A stretch of DNA of 49,441 nucleotides from a virus, in IMG/VR virus record IMGVR_UViG_3300037193_001025, positions 1 through 49,441 of that record. One strand, 5' to 3'. The notes under the pieces were generated by a model. It ran no database searches, was not told where the DNA came from, and worked only from the letters and a program-made list of their open reading frames with translations. This document shows positions 22,969 to 30,771 of this stretch, piece by piece. The translations under genes and the position numbers were made by a program. Position 1 is the stretch's first letter. Each line of letters starts with the position of its first letter.

Positions 22969-25241
22969 GCACGAACGTCGTCCCGCTGCGCCCGGTGTAT
23001 GGCGCGAGCCCCGAGGACTGGAGCCACCTGGAGATGGTGGTGGGCCACGCCGACTTGCTGCCGGTGGTGTCGAACCCGAACGCGGTGATCAGCGAGGACA
23101 GTACGCTGAAGGCCCTGGGCAAGACGCCCAGCGTCTACAACCGCAACCGGCGGGTGGTGGGCCTGCCGAAATGGACAGCCAAGCAAAGCACGGCGGCCGA
23201 GGTCGCCGCCTGGAGCCGGGAGCCCGACTATGGAATTTGCATTCAGACCCGACGCGTGCGCGGGCTTGACATTGATATCGCCGATCCCGGATTGGCACAG
23301 GAGCTTGAAGACGCTTGGACTAGAGCGTTGGCGGTTCAATGCCCTGCCCGAGTACGCCCAGCCACTGGCAAGCGGCTGCTGGCCTTCGAACTGGTCGGCG
23401 AATTCACCAAGCGGAGCTTCAAGGTCGAAGGCGGCCTCGTCGAATTCTTGGCTGGCGGTCAACAGTTCGTCGCGCTTGGAGCCCACACCAGCGGTCAGCG
23501 CTACGAGTGGCCCGGAGGTCTCCCTGATGCGTTCCCGGCAGTCAGCCAGCGAGATTTCGAGGCGGCGTGGGCTGTTCTGGTCGACCAGTTCGCGCTAGCG
23601 CCCGCCACGGAAGGCGCGGAGGGTGCGGACCGCAGCCGGGCCGATCTGGACGGTGTGCAGGACGAAGTTGCCGCCTACCTGGAGGAGCACGGGTTGGCCC
23701 TGGGCCATCAGGGCGAGAAGCTGTTCGTGGCCTGCCCATGGAAGGACGGGCACACCTCCGACAGCGGCATCTCCGAGAGCGCTTGGCTTGTCGCCGGGAC
23801 CAGGGGTTTCGAGCGTGGACATTACCAGTGCATGCACGCTTCCTGCCAGGGGCGCACCGATGAGCAGTTCCTCGATGCGGTCGGCTACCGGGTGTCGGCG
23901 TTCAGGAACCTGGATGAAGCCGGCGACGCGCAGACTGGAGGGAATGACGTCGCCGGCCCCGCGCAAACCACTCAGGAAACGCCCTCACGGGACCTGTTCA
24001 ACGTAACAGACCCGTGGCCGCGCCTCAAGCGCGACGGAACCGGGCGGATCGAGGCGGTGATCGAGAACGTCGAGGCGGCCTTGGCCCGGCCCGACATGTG
24101 CAAGGCGATCCTGCGGTTCGACACCTTCCGCGACGAGCTGATGATCCAGTGGGAGGGCGACGCAGCGCCGCGCCCGATCACGGATGCGGACGGTGTCGCG
24201 CTGCGCGTGGAACTGGCCGGGCGCGGCTTCAAGCCGGTGGGGCGCGAGCTGATCCGCGACGCCCTGCTGCTCCAGGCGCGCGACAACCAGTTCGACAGTG
24301 CCCAGGAGTGGCTGGCGTCGCTGCCGGCGTGGGATGGGGTCGAGCGGGTCGAGACGTCGTGCTCGACGTTCTTCGCGGTCGAGGACACGCCCTATAGCCG
24401 GGCGGTGGGGCGCTACCTCTGGACGGCGCTCGCCGGCCGGGTGATGGACCCCGGCTGCAAGGCCGACATGGCGCTGGTGCTCCAGGGCGCGCAAGGGATC
24501 AGGAAGTCGACCGCCGTCGCGGCGCTGGCCCCGATGCGCGAGATGTTCCGCGAGGTGTCGCTGCATGCCCTCGACGCGGACCTGTCGCGGAAGCTCAGGG
24601 GCTGTGTGGTCGCCGAGATGGCCGAGCTGCGCGGACTCAGGGGCCGGGAGAGCGAGGCGATCAAGGCCTGGATCGCGCAGCGCGAAGAGCGCTGGGTTCC
24701 GAAGTGGCAGGAGCGCGAGACGGCGTTCCAGCGCCGGTGCGTCCTCATCGGCACGTCGAACCCGCAAGGCATCCTCGACGACGAGACCGGCGAGCGCCGG
24801 TGGCTGCCGGTGGCCTGCCTGGGCCGGCTGGACGTCGAGGGGCTGGAGGCCGTCCGCGAGCAGCTCTGGGCCGAAGGGCTCTGGCGGTGGCGACTGATGG
24901 GCGTGGAGTGGCAGGACGCCGAGCGTCTGGCCGGCGGCGAGCACGTCAAATTCAAGGTCCGCGACGAGCGCTGCGCGGTGGTCGAGCGGTGGCTTCAGAT
25001 GCCCGCTGACGTGTCGGGTATTACGTGGGAAGAGCGTGGCTGGGTGCTGCTGGCGGACGTCGCGGACGGCGCTCTGGGGGTGCGCGGGCAAGGCCTTACC
25101 ATCCCTTACCAGCGGGACTTGGGAAAAGTGCTACGGACGCTCGGGTGGGAGCCCGGCACGAAAAAGGACGACGGACGTGTGTTCCATGCCTGGATCAAGC
25201 GAAAGGTAAGGGATGGTAAGGCCTCGGTAATGGATGGGTAA
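22965..25241 (+). CDS. Primase-helicase: prim-pol domain plus VapE-type helicase
   Basis: This encodes 758 residues from the ATG at 22965 (ATGA overlap). The N-terminal ~250 residues look like a bifunctional primase-polymerase fold (YGICIQTRRVRGLDIDIADP with the acidic pair, then VEFLAGGQQFVALGAHTSG). A middle Cys/His part (CPWKDGHTSD, HYQCMHASCQG) may bind zinc. The C-terminal half is a virulence-associated E (VapE) helicase: Walker A GAQGIRKST (508-516), then LSRKLRGCVVAEMAELRG, RRCVLIGTSNPQGILDDETG and RRWLPV. It should prime and unwind DNA for the family A polymerase. The 3' end carries the first iterons of the candidate origin. Confidence 0.9.
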   Translation: MSTNVVPLRPVYGASPEDWSHLEMVVGHADLLPVVSNPNAVISEDSTLKALGKTPSVYNRNRRVVGLPKWTAKQSTAAEVAAWSREPDYGICIQTRRVRGLDIDIADPGLAQELEDAWTRALAVQCPARVRPATGKRLLAFELVGEFTKRSFKVEGGLVEFLAGGQQFVALGAHTSGQRYEWPGGLPDAFPAVSQRDFEAAWAVLVDQFALAPATEGAEGADRSRADLDGVQDEVAAYLEEHGLALGHQGEKLFVACPWKDGHTSDSGISESAWLVAGTRGFERGHYQCMHASCQGRTDEQFLDAVGYRVSAFRNLDEAGDAQTGGNDVAGPAQTTQETPSRDLFNVTDPWPRLKRDGTGRIEAVIENVEAALARPDMCKAILRFDTFRDELMIQWEGDAAPRPITDADGVALRVELAGRGFKPVGRELIRDALLLQARDNQFDSAQEWLASLPAWDGVERVETSCSTFFAVEDTPYSRAVGRYLWTALAGRVMDPGCKADMALVLQGAQGIRKSTAVAALAPMREMFREVSLHALDADLSRKLRGCVVAEMAELRGLRGRESEAIKAWIAQREERWVPKWQERETAFQRRCVLIGTSNPQGILDDETGERRWLPVACLGRLDVEGLEAVREQLWAEGLWRWRLMGVEWQDAERLAGGEHVKFKVRDERCAVVERWLQMPADVSGITWEERGWVLLADVADGALGVRGQGLTIPYQRDLGKVLRTLGWEPGTKKDDGRVFHAWIKRKVRDGKASVMDG

Positions 25242-25368
25242 GGCCTAATTTTCTCAATAAAATCAGAATGGTAAGGTGAGTAAGGTCTATTTTCCTATTG
25301 TGGGTTGAAAATAAAAAGAAAAAACACTCAGGGGAAACAATAGGGATTTTTAGGCCTTACCCCTTACC
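25094..25368. repeat. GGTAAGG iteron cluster, candidate replication origin
   Basis: Eight exact copies of GGTAAGG occur in 275 bases. Plus-strand copies start at 25205, 25215, 25237 and 25270; inverted copies start at 25094, 25104, 25355 and 25362. Near-copies are at 25226 and 25279. Neighbouring copies are mostly 10-11 bases apart, one helical turn. They surround the most AT-rich stretch of the genome (about 25247-25350), next to the primase-helicase gene. Iterons on the same helix face plus an AT-rich unwinding element form a typical origin. The gap 25242-25449 holds no gene. Confidence 0.7.
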
Positions 25369-25392
25369 TCGAAATTGTAATACGGCTGGCGC

Positions 25393-25444
25393 TTGACCCG
25401 GCGATGCAACGGTGATACCGATACGAACGTCAAGTTTGGAGGAC
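25393..25444 (+). promoter_or_regulatory. Promoter and leader for the 25450 operon
   Basis: TTGACC (25393-25398), a 17-base spacer and TACCGA (25416-25421) are followed after seven bases by GTCAAGTTTGGAGGAC (25429-25444). This is the same geometry and the same leader as the leftward early promoter. Confidence 0.6.
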
Positions 25445-25449
25445 ATGAC

Positions 25450-25710
25450 ATGCGCTACGCCGCTTCCCAACTGAACCAGGAATGGGCTCCGAACCAAGCC
25501 GACGCCGAACCCAGCGTCGAAGACATGATCGAGCGCGCCAAGGCGAAGGGCTACACGCGTCCGGTCTTCGCGACGGGCGACGGGTACGATCTCGAATTGT
25601 GGGTGAAGCCCGATGTCGACCTGGACGGTACGTTCCGCGCCTACGACGAGGACGAAGACGAGTGGGTGAAAGTGAACGGCTGGCTCTTCGTGATCGAGGA
25701 CCGCGACTAG
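25450..25710 (+). CDS. Acidic hypothetical protein
   Basis: This encodes 86 residues. Residues 1-40 are helical (VEDMIERAKAKGYTRPVF), followed by a beta-rich, strongly acidic half (YDLELWVKPDVDLDGTFRA, then DEDEDEWVKVNGWLFVIED). The start is the ATG after TTTGGAGGAC. A small acidic early protein could be a DNA mimic or an inhibitor, but this is a guess. Confidence 0.65.
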   Translation: MRYAASQLNQEWAPNQADAEPSVEDMIERAKAKGYTRPVFATGDGYDLELWVKPDVDLDGTFRAYDEDEDEWVKVNGWLFVIEDRD

Positions 25711-25784
25711 CTCTGCGGCAAGGGCTCGACTACGGTCCAGCCCTCACCGCAGCGCTAGGCTGCTGTTCAGAGGAAACCAAACCA

Positions 25785-26777
25785 ATGCGTGTCTACATGC
25801 TCGCGCTGCTCGCCAGCGCTGCGCTCGCCGGGAGCGCCTACGCGACGCCCGGCAACAACGGAGGCGGCCAGGGCGGCTGCGGCGTCGGCCAGCAGACGAA
25901 CGGCTGCGGTGGCCAGGGTGGCGCTGGGGGCCAGGGCGGTCAGGGCGGCGACGCCCAGGCGCAAGCCGGCGCGGTGGGCGTCGGGATCGGCGTCGGCATC
26001 GGTCAGGGCGGCGACGCCAAGGCCCAGGCGGGCGCGAGCGCCACCAACACCCTGATCGCGCCGATCTCGAACGACGTGCGCAACACGAACACCAACGTGA
26101 ACGGGCAGGACCAAGGGCAACTGCAAGGGCAGCTCCAGGGCCAGCAGCAAGGGCAGGTCGCCCAGGGCGGCGCTGGCGGGGCCGGCGGCTCAGCGTCGTC
26201 CGACCAGGACCAGAGCCAGGGGCAGAGCCAGTCGAACGACGTGCGCAACGCCCAGGGCCAGACGCAGTCGGCCGCGTCGGACCAGCGCCAGGGGCAGAGC
26301 CTCGACAGCGACATCAGCGCCGTGGGCTCGGGCAACGAGACCGTCGTCGACATCGACGCCTCGGATCGCAGCGTCACGACCTACGAGGCGCAGAAGCGCA
26401 ACCCTGTGGCGAGCGCTTACGCAGCACCACTCTCGATTGGTGGTGGCGTGTGCGCCTACACGCCGGTCAGCGCCGCCGGCCAAGGCCTGACCATCGGCCT
26501 GTCGGGTAGCGTCGCCAAGATCGACAAGGGCTGCGAGACACGCGCCACCGCCGACATGTTCGCGCGGATGGGGCTCGGCTACGAGGCCTGCCTGATCATG
26601 GTGAGCCAGGACGCCGCCGTGCGCGTCGGGCTGAGCAACGAGGCGTGCCTGCGTCTGCTGCCGGTCGTGGCAGCTATCGCCCCGCCCTCGCCGCAACCCG
26701 CGCCGCACGTCCCCGCGACGATGCTGCCGATCCCCGACCCGGTGCTGCCGAAGCACGACGGCGAACGCGGTCGCTGA
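25785..26777 (+). CDS. Secreted Gly/Gln-rich repeat protein
   Basis: This encodes 330 residues. A Sec signal peptide (MRVYMLALLASAALAGSAYA) is followed by a low-complexity domain of GG, GQ and QGQ repeats (about 21-170) with two related SNDVRN blocks. The C-terminal domain has KRNPVASAYAAPLSI and conserved-looking Cys residues (GGGVCAYT, KGCETRAT, YEACLIM, NEACLRL). Similar secreted proteins with a Q/G-rich stretch and a terminal KNPVxSAY-type domain occur in other phages with unknown function. Its early position, away from virion genes, argues for action in the infected cell envelope. RBS is AGAGGAAA. Confidence 0.8.
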   Translation: MRVYMLALLASAALAGSAYATPGNNGGGQGGCGVGQQTNGCGGQGGAGGQGGQGGDAQAQAGAVGVGIGVGIGQGGDAKAQAGASATNTLIAPISNDVRNTNTNVNGQDQGQLQGQLQGQQQGQVAQGGAGGAGGSASSDQDQSQGQSQSNDVRNAQGQTQSAASDQRQGQSLDSDISAVGSGNETVVDIDASDRSVTTYEAQKRNPVASAYAAPLSIGGGVCAYTPVSAAGQGLTIGLSGSVAKIDKGCETRATADMFARMGLGYEACLIMVSQDAAVRVGLSNEACLRLLPVVAAIAPPSPQPAPHVPATMLPIPDPVLPKHDGERGR

Positions 26778-26789
26778 TCGCTTCAGCTT

Positions 26790-26816
26790 CTGGCCATAGG
26801 GAAATCCTATGGCCAG
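26790..26816. terminator. Perfect 11-bp hairpin after the secreted protein gene
   Basis: CTGGCCATAGG (26790-26800) pairs perfectly with CCTATGGCCAG (26806-26816) around GAAAT. It lies just after the stop codon and before the next leader. Only a short T-containing tail (TTGTG) follows, so it is either a weak terminator, an mRNA stabiliser or a symmetric operator. Confidence 0.5.
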
Positions 26817-26839
26817 TTGTGAAACGATTGGAGGACGCT

Positions 26840-27031
26840 ATGCCTAACAAGGACAGCTATTTGGCTAAGACGCGGTTGGTCGAAGAAGTGCCGGGCGTAC
26901 CACCGCACCTAGCGTATTACATCTGGCATGATCGACGCGTTGTGTGGCAAGGTGCTACCAAAGCTGAAGGCGAAGCCTGGGCGGATGCGAACTGCATCAC
27001 GATTGAGCAGTTCGAACCGTTTGAGTTCTAG
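26840..27031 (+). CDS. Small hypothetical protein
   Basis: This encodes 63 residues from the ATG four bases after ATTGGAGGAC. It has an aromatic core (HLAYYIWHDRRVVWQGATKA) and an acidic, Phe-rich end (IEQFEPFEF). It is AT-richer than the surrounding genes. No family recognised. Confidence 0.62.
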   Translation: MPNKDSYLAKTRLVEEVPGVPPHLAYYIWHDRRVVWQGATKAEGEAWADANCITIEQFEPFEF

Positions 27032-27043
27032 GGAGGGCCTGTG

Positions 27044-27163
27044 ATGGAAGAGAAGCACCCGAACCGAGGCGTGATCGTCGCCTCGCTCGCCGTCATCGCC
27101 TGGGGCGTGACGGGCGCGGGCGTGTACACCGCCTACCTGCTGCTGAAGTGGTGGGGCGTCTGA
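27044..27163 (+). CDS. 39-residue single-span membrane microprotein
   Basis: The frame is MEEKHPNRGVIVASLAVIAW and ends TAYLLLKWWGV. One transmembrane helix is predicted with an acidic/basic head. GGGAGGG lies six bases upstream of the ATG (a GTG three bases earlier is an alternative start). Its stop overlaps the next ATG (TGATG). Confidence 0.55.
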   Translation: MEEKHPNRGVIVASLAVIAWGVTGAGVYTAYLLLKWWGV

Positions 27164-27723
27164 TGCCGAAGGCCAAGACCACCGGCCGACACGCCTCGGT
27201 CAAGATCGCCGAGGGCAGCGCCCTGGACCGCCTGACGCGTGACAAGAGCTTCACTGTCGTGGTGCATGAGATCGCCGAAGCATACGAGGCCCAGGTGCTG
27301 GCGAAGGACGCTGCGCTGCGCGCGTTGAAGCACGCGCCACAGGGCAACTACGTGGCAGCTGTCACGGGTGGTGATCAGCCGATTGAGACGCCGATCAGCT
27401 TCGGCGGGCACGGCGGCACGCGAGAGCCAGAGGCGGTGAAGCCAGCCGCACCGCAGCGCCGGTTCAAGATGCTCGACACGGACGGCGTGACGGTGCTCGA
27501 TGTTGATGAGGCCGAGATGCTGCGGCTGGCCGCCGAGCAGTACCCGAGCGGGCTGGTCCCGATACTCGACGAGTACATGCTCGCCGACGAGAACGAAGTG
27601 CTACGCGAGATCGACGAACAGGCTGCGCGTGATACGGATGCTGGTGATACCGTGCTACGTGATACGGAGCATCTAGCCGCGCGTAGCACGCAGCAGGATT
27701 TCGATTACGCCGATCTGGCCTAG
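27163..27723 (+). CDS. Hypothetical protein upstream of terminase
   Basis: This encodes 186 residues. A basic start (MPKAKTTGRHASVKIAEGSA) leads into helices (VVVHEIAEAYEAQVLAKDAA), then a linker, an acidic helical part (DVDEAEMLRLAAEQYPSGL) and a tail ending DFDYADLA. The same tail, DFDYA(S/D)LA, ends the PP-loop protein at 22968, which may be a shared degron or docking peptide. No known family is recognised. Confidence 0.65.
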   Translation: MPKAKTTGRHASVKIAEGSALDRLTRDKSFTVVVHEIAEAYEAQVLAKDAALRALKHAPQGNYVAAVTGGDQPIETPISFGGHGGTREPEAVKPAAPQRRFKMLDTDGVTVLDVDEAEMLRLAAEQYPSGLVPILDEYMLADENEVLREIDEQAARDTDAGDTVLRDTEHLAARSTQQDFDYADLA

Positions 27724-27725
27724 CG

Positions 27726-28292
27726 ATGAACGCCGTAGCACCAATCGAAGATAGTCCCGAAAGTGGTCCACTTAGTGGACTGTCTTTTCAGCAAGAAGCC
27801 TTCGTGCTCGCCTTCATGGCGAATGGCGGAAAGGCCCAGGCCGCTGCAGCAGAGGCCGGCTACGCCCATGTGCACGTCACTGGCTATAAGCTCCTAGCGA
27901 ACAAGAAGATCGCGGCAGCAGTTGATGCACTACGTGCTGAGCGTAGAGCTGAGATTGACATGGCTCTGCGTGAGAAACACTTCAGCAAGGACAAGGTGCT
28001 TGCTGATTTGTGCGAGATGGCGGGCTTCGATCTTGGCGAGTTGCTTGACGAACGCGGCATCATCGACCGCTCAAAGCTTAAGGCGCACGCCAAACAACTT
28101 GGATCGGTCGAGATCGATGGCGCGAAGACTAAGATTAAAGCGCCTGACCGGCTGAAGGCCTACGGGATGCTCGCGGACCTGATGGGCTGGACGGCCCAGG
28201 CTCGGCAGACGAACCAGATCAACGTCCAGGTGAACGTAGGTTTTGCTGAGCGCATGGCGGCGCGGCGCAACCGTGCATTGGAGGACAGATGA
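27726..28292 (+). CDS. terS: Terminase small subunit
   Basis: This encodes 188 residues. The N-terminal HTH part (LSFQQEAFVLAFMANGGKAQ, then AAAEAGYAHVHVTGYKLLAN, IAAAVDALRAER) matches the Terminase_2 small subunit family. The C-terminal half has an oligomerisation region and a RQTNQINVQVNVGF segment. It recognises phage DNA and directs the large subunit. It lies three genes before the large subunit, with a candidate small RNA and a terminator hairpin between them. Confidence 0.85.
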   Translation: MNAVAPIEDSPESGPLSGLSFQQEAFVLAFMANGGKAQAAAAEAGYAHVHVTGYKLLANKKIAAAVDALRAERRAEIDMALREKHFSKDKVLADLCEMAGFDLGELLDERGIIDRSKLKAHAKQLGSVEIDGAKTKIKAPDRLKAYGMLADLMGWTAQARQTNQINVQVNVGFAERMAARRNRALEDR

Positions 28293-28591
28293 CCGTAGAA
28301 GCGGAACAGATGAAGCGGATCGCTGAAGTCGCGCGGGAACCACGCGGCGTGTTCGGCTGGTCGAACCAAGCCGCCGATGAGTTCGGAGACGATCTCCGCG
28401 CCCTCCTAGCCGAGGTGGAGAAGCTGAAGGGGGCGCTGAACTATACGGATCAGGTCGTGGCGATGCTTACCGGCGAAGCTGAGACCAGGCCTAACGGTCA
28501 CAGCAAACTTCTGTCGCTTAGTAGCAACCAATGGCGGTGCGTTCTTAAGGCGCAAGAGAAGGCCCGCGCCGCCCTAGGACCCTCCTCATGA
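28289..28591 (+). CDS. Hypothetical protein
   Basis: This encodes 100 residues. A helical N-terminus (QMKRIAEVAREPRGVFGWS), a coiled coil (DDLRALLAEVEKLKGALNYT) and a helical C-terminus (NQWRCVLKAQEKARAALG) are visible. It is translated from ATTGGAGGAC inside the end of terS, with an ATGA overlap at each end. No family recognised. Confidence 0.6.
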   Translation: MTVEAEQMKRIAEVAREPRGVFGWSNQAADEFGDDLRALLAEVEKLKGALNYTDQVVAMLTGEAETRPNGHSKLLSLSSNQWRCVLKAQEKARAALGPSS

Positions 28592-28791
28592 CCGATAGAG
28601 CCGTGAAGCTGACGGAACCGCAGCGGGCTTTGCTGTCGCGGCTGCTTGTCGGCCCCCAGTACGGGAGCGGCCCGGTTCAGAGCGCGCTGGTCCGCAAGGG
28701 CCTCGCCAAACACTTCGGCCATGGCGCGGGGACTGAGATCACCGAAGCCGGCCGCAGAGCCCTGGAGGGATTGACCCCGCCTACGCCCTAG
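28588..28791 (+). CDS. Small winged-helix-like protein
   Basis: This encodes 67 residues: a helix (LTEPQRALLSRLLVGPQYG), a second helix (SALVRKGLAKHF) and a closing hairpin TEITEAGRRALEGL. The fold pattern is that of a small winged helix, like the product of 18063. It is the last gene of the rightward early arm. DNA binding is likely but unproven. Confidence 0.6.
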   Translation: MTDRAVKLTEPQRALLSRLLVGPQYGSGPVQSALVRKGLAKHFGHGAGTEITEAGRRALEGLTPPTP

Positions 28792-28800
28792 GGCCATATG
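28771..28800 (+). promoter_or_regulatory. Possible promoter for the 28807-28889 RNA
   Basis: TTGACC (28771-28776), an 18-base spacer and CATATG (28795-28800) overlap the end of the 28588 gene. The -35 matches the other phage promoters; the -10 is poor. It would start a short transcript ending at the hairpin at 28887. Confidence 0.35.
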
Positions 28801-28806
28801 CCGTGT

Positions 28807-28889
28807 GCGCGCAGCTCCCAGCTTCCCGCGCAGTCAGTCCTCCAAACTGACGGAAGCCCGTCGACTGTCACTCGGTCGGCGGGCTTCTT
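28807..28889 (+). ncRNA. Candidate small RNA with anti-Shine-Dalgarno loop
   Basis: This gene-free stretch holds a hairpin GTCAGT-CCTCCAA-ACTGAC (28833-28851) whose loop is complementary to the phage's own TTGGAGG leaders, followed directly by a terminator-like hairpin (28853-28887). Promoter, pairing loop and terminator in ~85 bases is the layout of a trans-acting small RNA. The other reading is a relic minus-strand leader (GTCAGTTTGGAGGAC) whose gene has been lost. Confidence 0.35.
28853..28887. terminator. Terminator-like hairpin ahead of the late genes
   Basis: GAAGCCCGTCGAC (28853-28865) pairs with GTCGGCGGGCTTC (28875-28887), with one G-T wobble, around a nine-base loop. CTTCTTGCTAAGGG follows. 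It probably separates early and late rightward transcription. The downstream TTGCTAAGGG also follows the terminator at 36708. Confidence 0.6.
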
Positions 28890-28912
28890 GCTAAGGGTAG
28901 GAGGACCAGACC

Positions 28913-29164
28913 ATGACGAGCATCGTTGACGAACGCCGCCGGCTGCGTGAACAGGGCCACAGCCCGACCAGCCTTGCGGACCCGAACGAGACGCTGACCC
29001 GCGTCACGATGTGGCTGAGCGCTCGCGATCCCGAGAGCCTGATGCATCAGGTCGCCGCCTGCGCGCTGCACCAGCACCGCAAGGACGGCGGGCCTGATTG
29101 GGCCGACCTGCCGCGCAAGGACCGCGTACCGTTCTACAGCCTGACCGAGAGCCTGTTCGGGTAG
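28913..29164 (+). CDS. First late gene, hypothetical protein
   Basis: This encodes 83 residues: a basic N-terminus (SIVDERRRLREQGHSPTSL), a helical middle (ESLMHQVAACALHQHRKDGG) and DWADLPRKDRVPFYSLTES. The start follows AGGAGGAC. It sits immediately before the large terminase. No family recognised. Confidence 0.65.
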   Translation: MTSIVDERRRLREQGHSPTSLADPNETLTRVTMWLSARDPESLMHQVAACALHQHRKDGGPDWADLPRKDRVPFYSLTESLFG

Positions 29165-29230
29165 ATGTGGCGGCTGGCGGCCCTGATCGTGGTGTGGGTC
29201 TGCTGGACGTGGCCGAATAGTCGTGTCTGA
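29165..29230 (+). CDS. 21-residue hydrophobic microprotein (tentative)
   Basis: The frame reads MWRLAALIVVWVCWTWPNSR-V, one short Trp-rich hydrophobic span. Its stop overlaps the GTG start of the large terminase, so it may be a leader peptide that couples terminase translation. It starts at the stop of the upstream gene. Size makes it uncertain. Confidence 0.35.
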   Translation: MWRLAALIVVWVCWTWPNSRV

Positions 29231-30767
29231 CGCGACTGACCCGCTCGACATCCTGGCCGACGACCTGAACCGCTTCAGGGACGACCCGCTGGGCTTCGTG
29301 CTGTGGGCCTTCCCCTGGGGCGAGGCCGGCAGCGGGCTGGACAACGAGACCGGCCCCGATACGTGGCAGCGCGAACAGCTCATCCGCATCGGGCAGGCGC
29401 TGGCCGCCGATCCCGAGAACGGCCGGGTGCAGGAGATCACGACCAGCGGGCACGGCATCGGCAAGAGCTGCGAGGTGGCGTGGCTGATCATCTGGGCCGT
29501 GCTCACCTACCCCGACGCCAAGGCCGTCATCACGGCCAACACCGACACCCAGCTCCGCACGAAGACCTGGGCCGAGGTGTCGAAGTGGTACTACCTGCTC
29601 GACCCGCTGCTGCGCGAGCAGTTCGAGTGCACGGCCACGGCGCTCTACAGCAAGGACCCCGAGCACGAGAAGACGTGGCGGGCCGACGCGATCCCGAACA
29701 GTCCGACCAACCCGGCAGCCTTCGCCGGGGCGCACAACGCCGGCAAGCGCCTGCTGCTGGTCATGGACGAAGGCTCGGAGATCGACGAGGTGATCTACGA
29801 GACGATGGAAGGCGCGACCACCGACGCCGACACGCAGATCATCTTCATGGTGTACGGCAACCCGACGAAGCCCGTGGGCGCGTTCGCCGACCGGGCTGTC
29901 GGGCGCTTCCGCCACATGTGGCGCTTCAACAAGATCGACAGCCGCGACGTGAAGCGGACGGACAAGGAAGACCTGCAACGCAAGATCGACGCGCACGGCC
30001 TGGACAGCGACTACGTCCGCGTCCGCATCCGAGGCGAATTCCCGCGCGCCGGCTTCATGCAGCTCATCCCGAGCGATGTCGTCCAGGTCGCCCGCAAACG
30101 CGCACCGCTCTACCTGCCGAACGACCCGCTGATCCTAGGCGTGGACTGCGCCCGCTACGGCGACGACCAGAGCGTGCTGGCCCCCAGGCGTGGGCTGGAC
30201 GCCAAGACCATCCCGTGGCGCAAGCTGCGCAACGTCAGCACGATGATCCTGGTCGACAACATCGTGCAGATGCACAACCAGTGGGGCTTCGACGCGATCA
30301 TGATCGACGACGGCAGCTTCGGGGCCGCCATCATCGACCGGCTGTTGCAGATGAATATCCGCAACGTGTTCCCCGTGACGTTCGGCGGATCGGGCGGGCT
30401 TGTGCAGTACAACGACATGCAGATGAAGGTGCACAACAAGCGCACCGAAATCTGGGTCAAGATGCGCCACTGGCTCTACTCGGGCGGCGCGATCCCCGAC
30501 GACAACGAGCTGGAACAGGACTGTGTCGGGCCTCAGTACAGCTATGCGGGCGACCAGTCCTCGATTGTGCTGGAGCGCAAGGAGGACATGAAGAAACCCC
30601 CGCGCAACCTGCCCTCGCCGGACAACGGCGACGCGTTGGCCTGCACCTTCGCCTACGAGATCGCGCCCAGGGCCTGGAGCAACCCGAACATCCCCGGCTC
30701 TGGCATGGTTGGACCGCGACAGGAACCCATGGTAGGGGACTATGACCTTTACGCGGACTTGAGGTGA
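29223..30767 (+). CDS. terL: Terminase large subunit
   Basis: This encodes 514 residues, starting with GTG at 29223. It is the packaging motor and nuclease. The ATPase has Walker A GHGIGKS (about 76-82) and Walker B LLLVMDE with D182-E183. The RNase H-like nuclease has D308 (LGVDCARYGDD), the MIDDGS acidic pair (about 361-364) and D470 in DNGDALACTF. All catalytic residues are present. No SD is obvious for the GTG, which suggests coupling to the upstream microORF. Confidence 0.95.
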   Translation: MSDATDPLDILADDLNRFRDDPLGFVLWAFPWGEAGSGLDNETGPDTWQREQLIRIGQALAADPENGRVQEITTSGHGIGKSCEVAWLIIWAVLTYPDAKAVITANTDTQLRTKTWAEVSKWYYLLDPLLREQFECTATALYSKDPEHEKTWRADAIPNSPTNPAAFAGAHNAGKRLLLVMDEGSEIDEVIYETMEGATTDADTQIIFMVYGNPTKPVGAFADRAVGRFRHMWRFNKIDSRDVKRTDKEDLQRKIDAHGLDSDYVRVRIRGEFPRAGFMQLIPSDVVQVARKRAPLYLPNDPLILGVDCARYGDDQSVLAPRRGLDAKTIPWRKLRNVSTMILVDNIVQMHNQWGFDAIMIDDGSFGAAIIDRLLQMNIRNVFPVTFGGSGGLVQYNDMQMKVHNKRTEIWVKMRHWLYSGGAIPDDNELEQDCVGPQYSYAGDQSSIVLERKEDMKKPPRNLPSPDNGDALACTFAYEIAPRAWSNPNIPGSGMVGPRQEPMVGDYDLYADLR

Positions 30768-30771
30768 CGAG

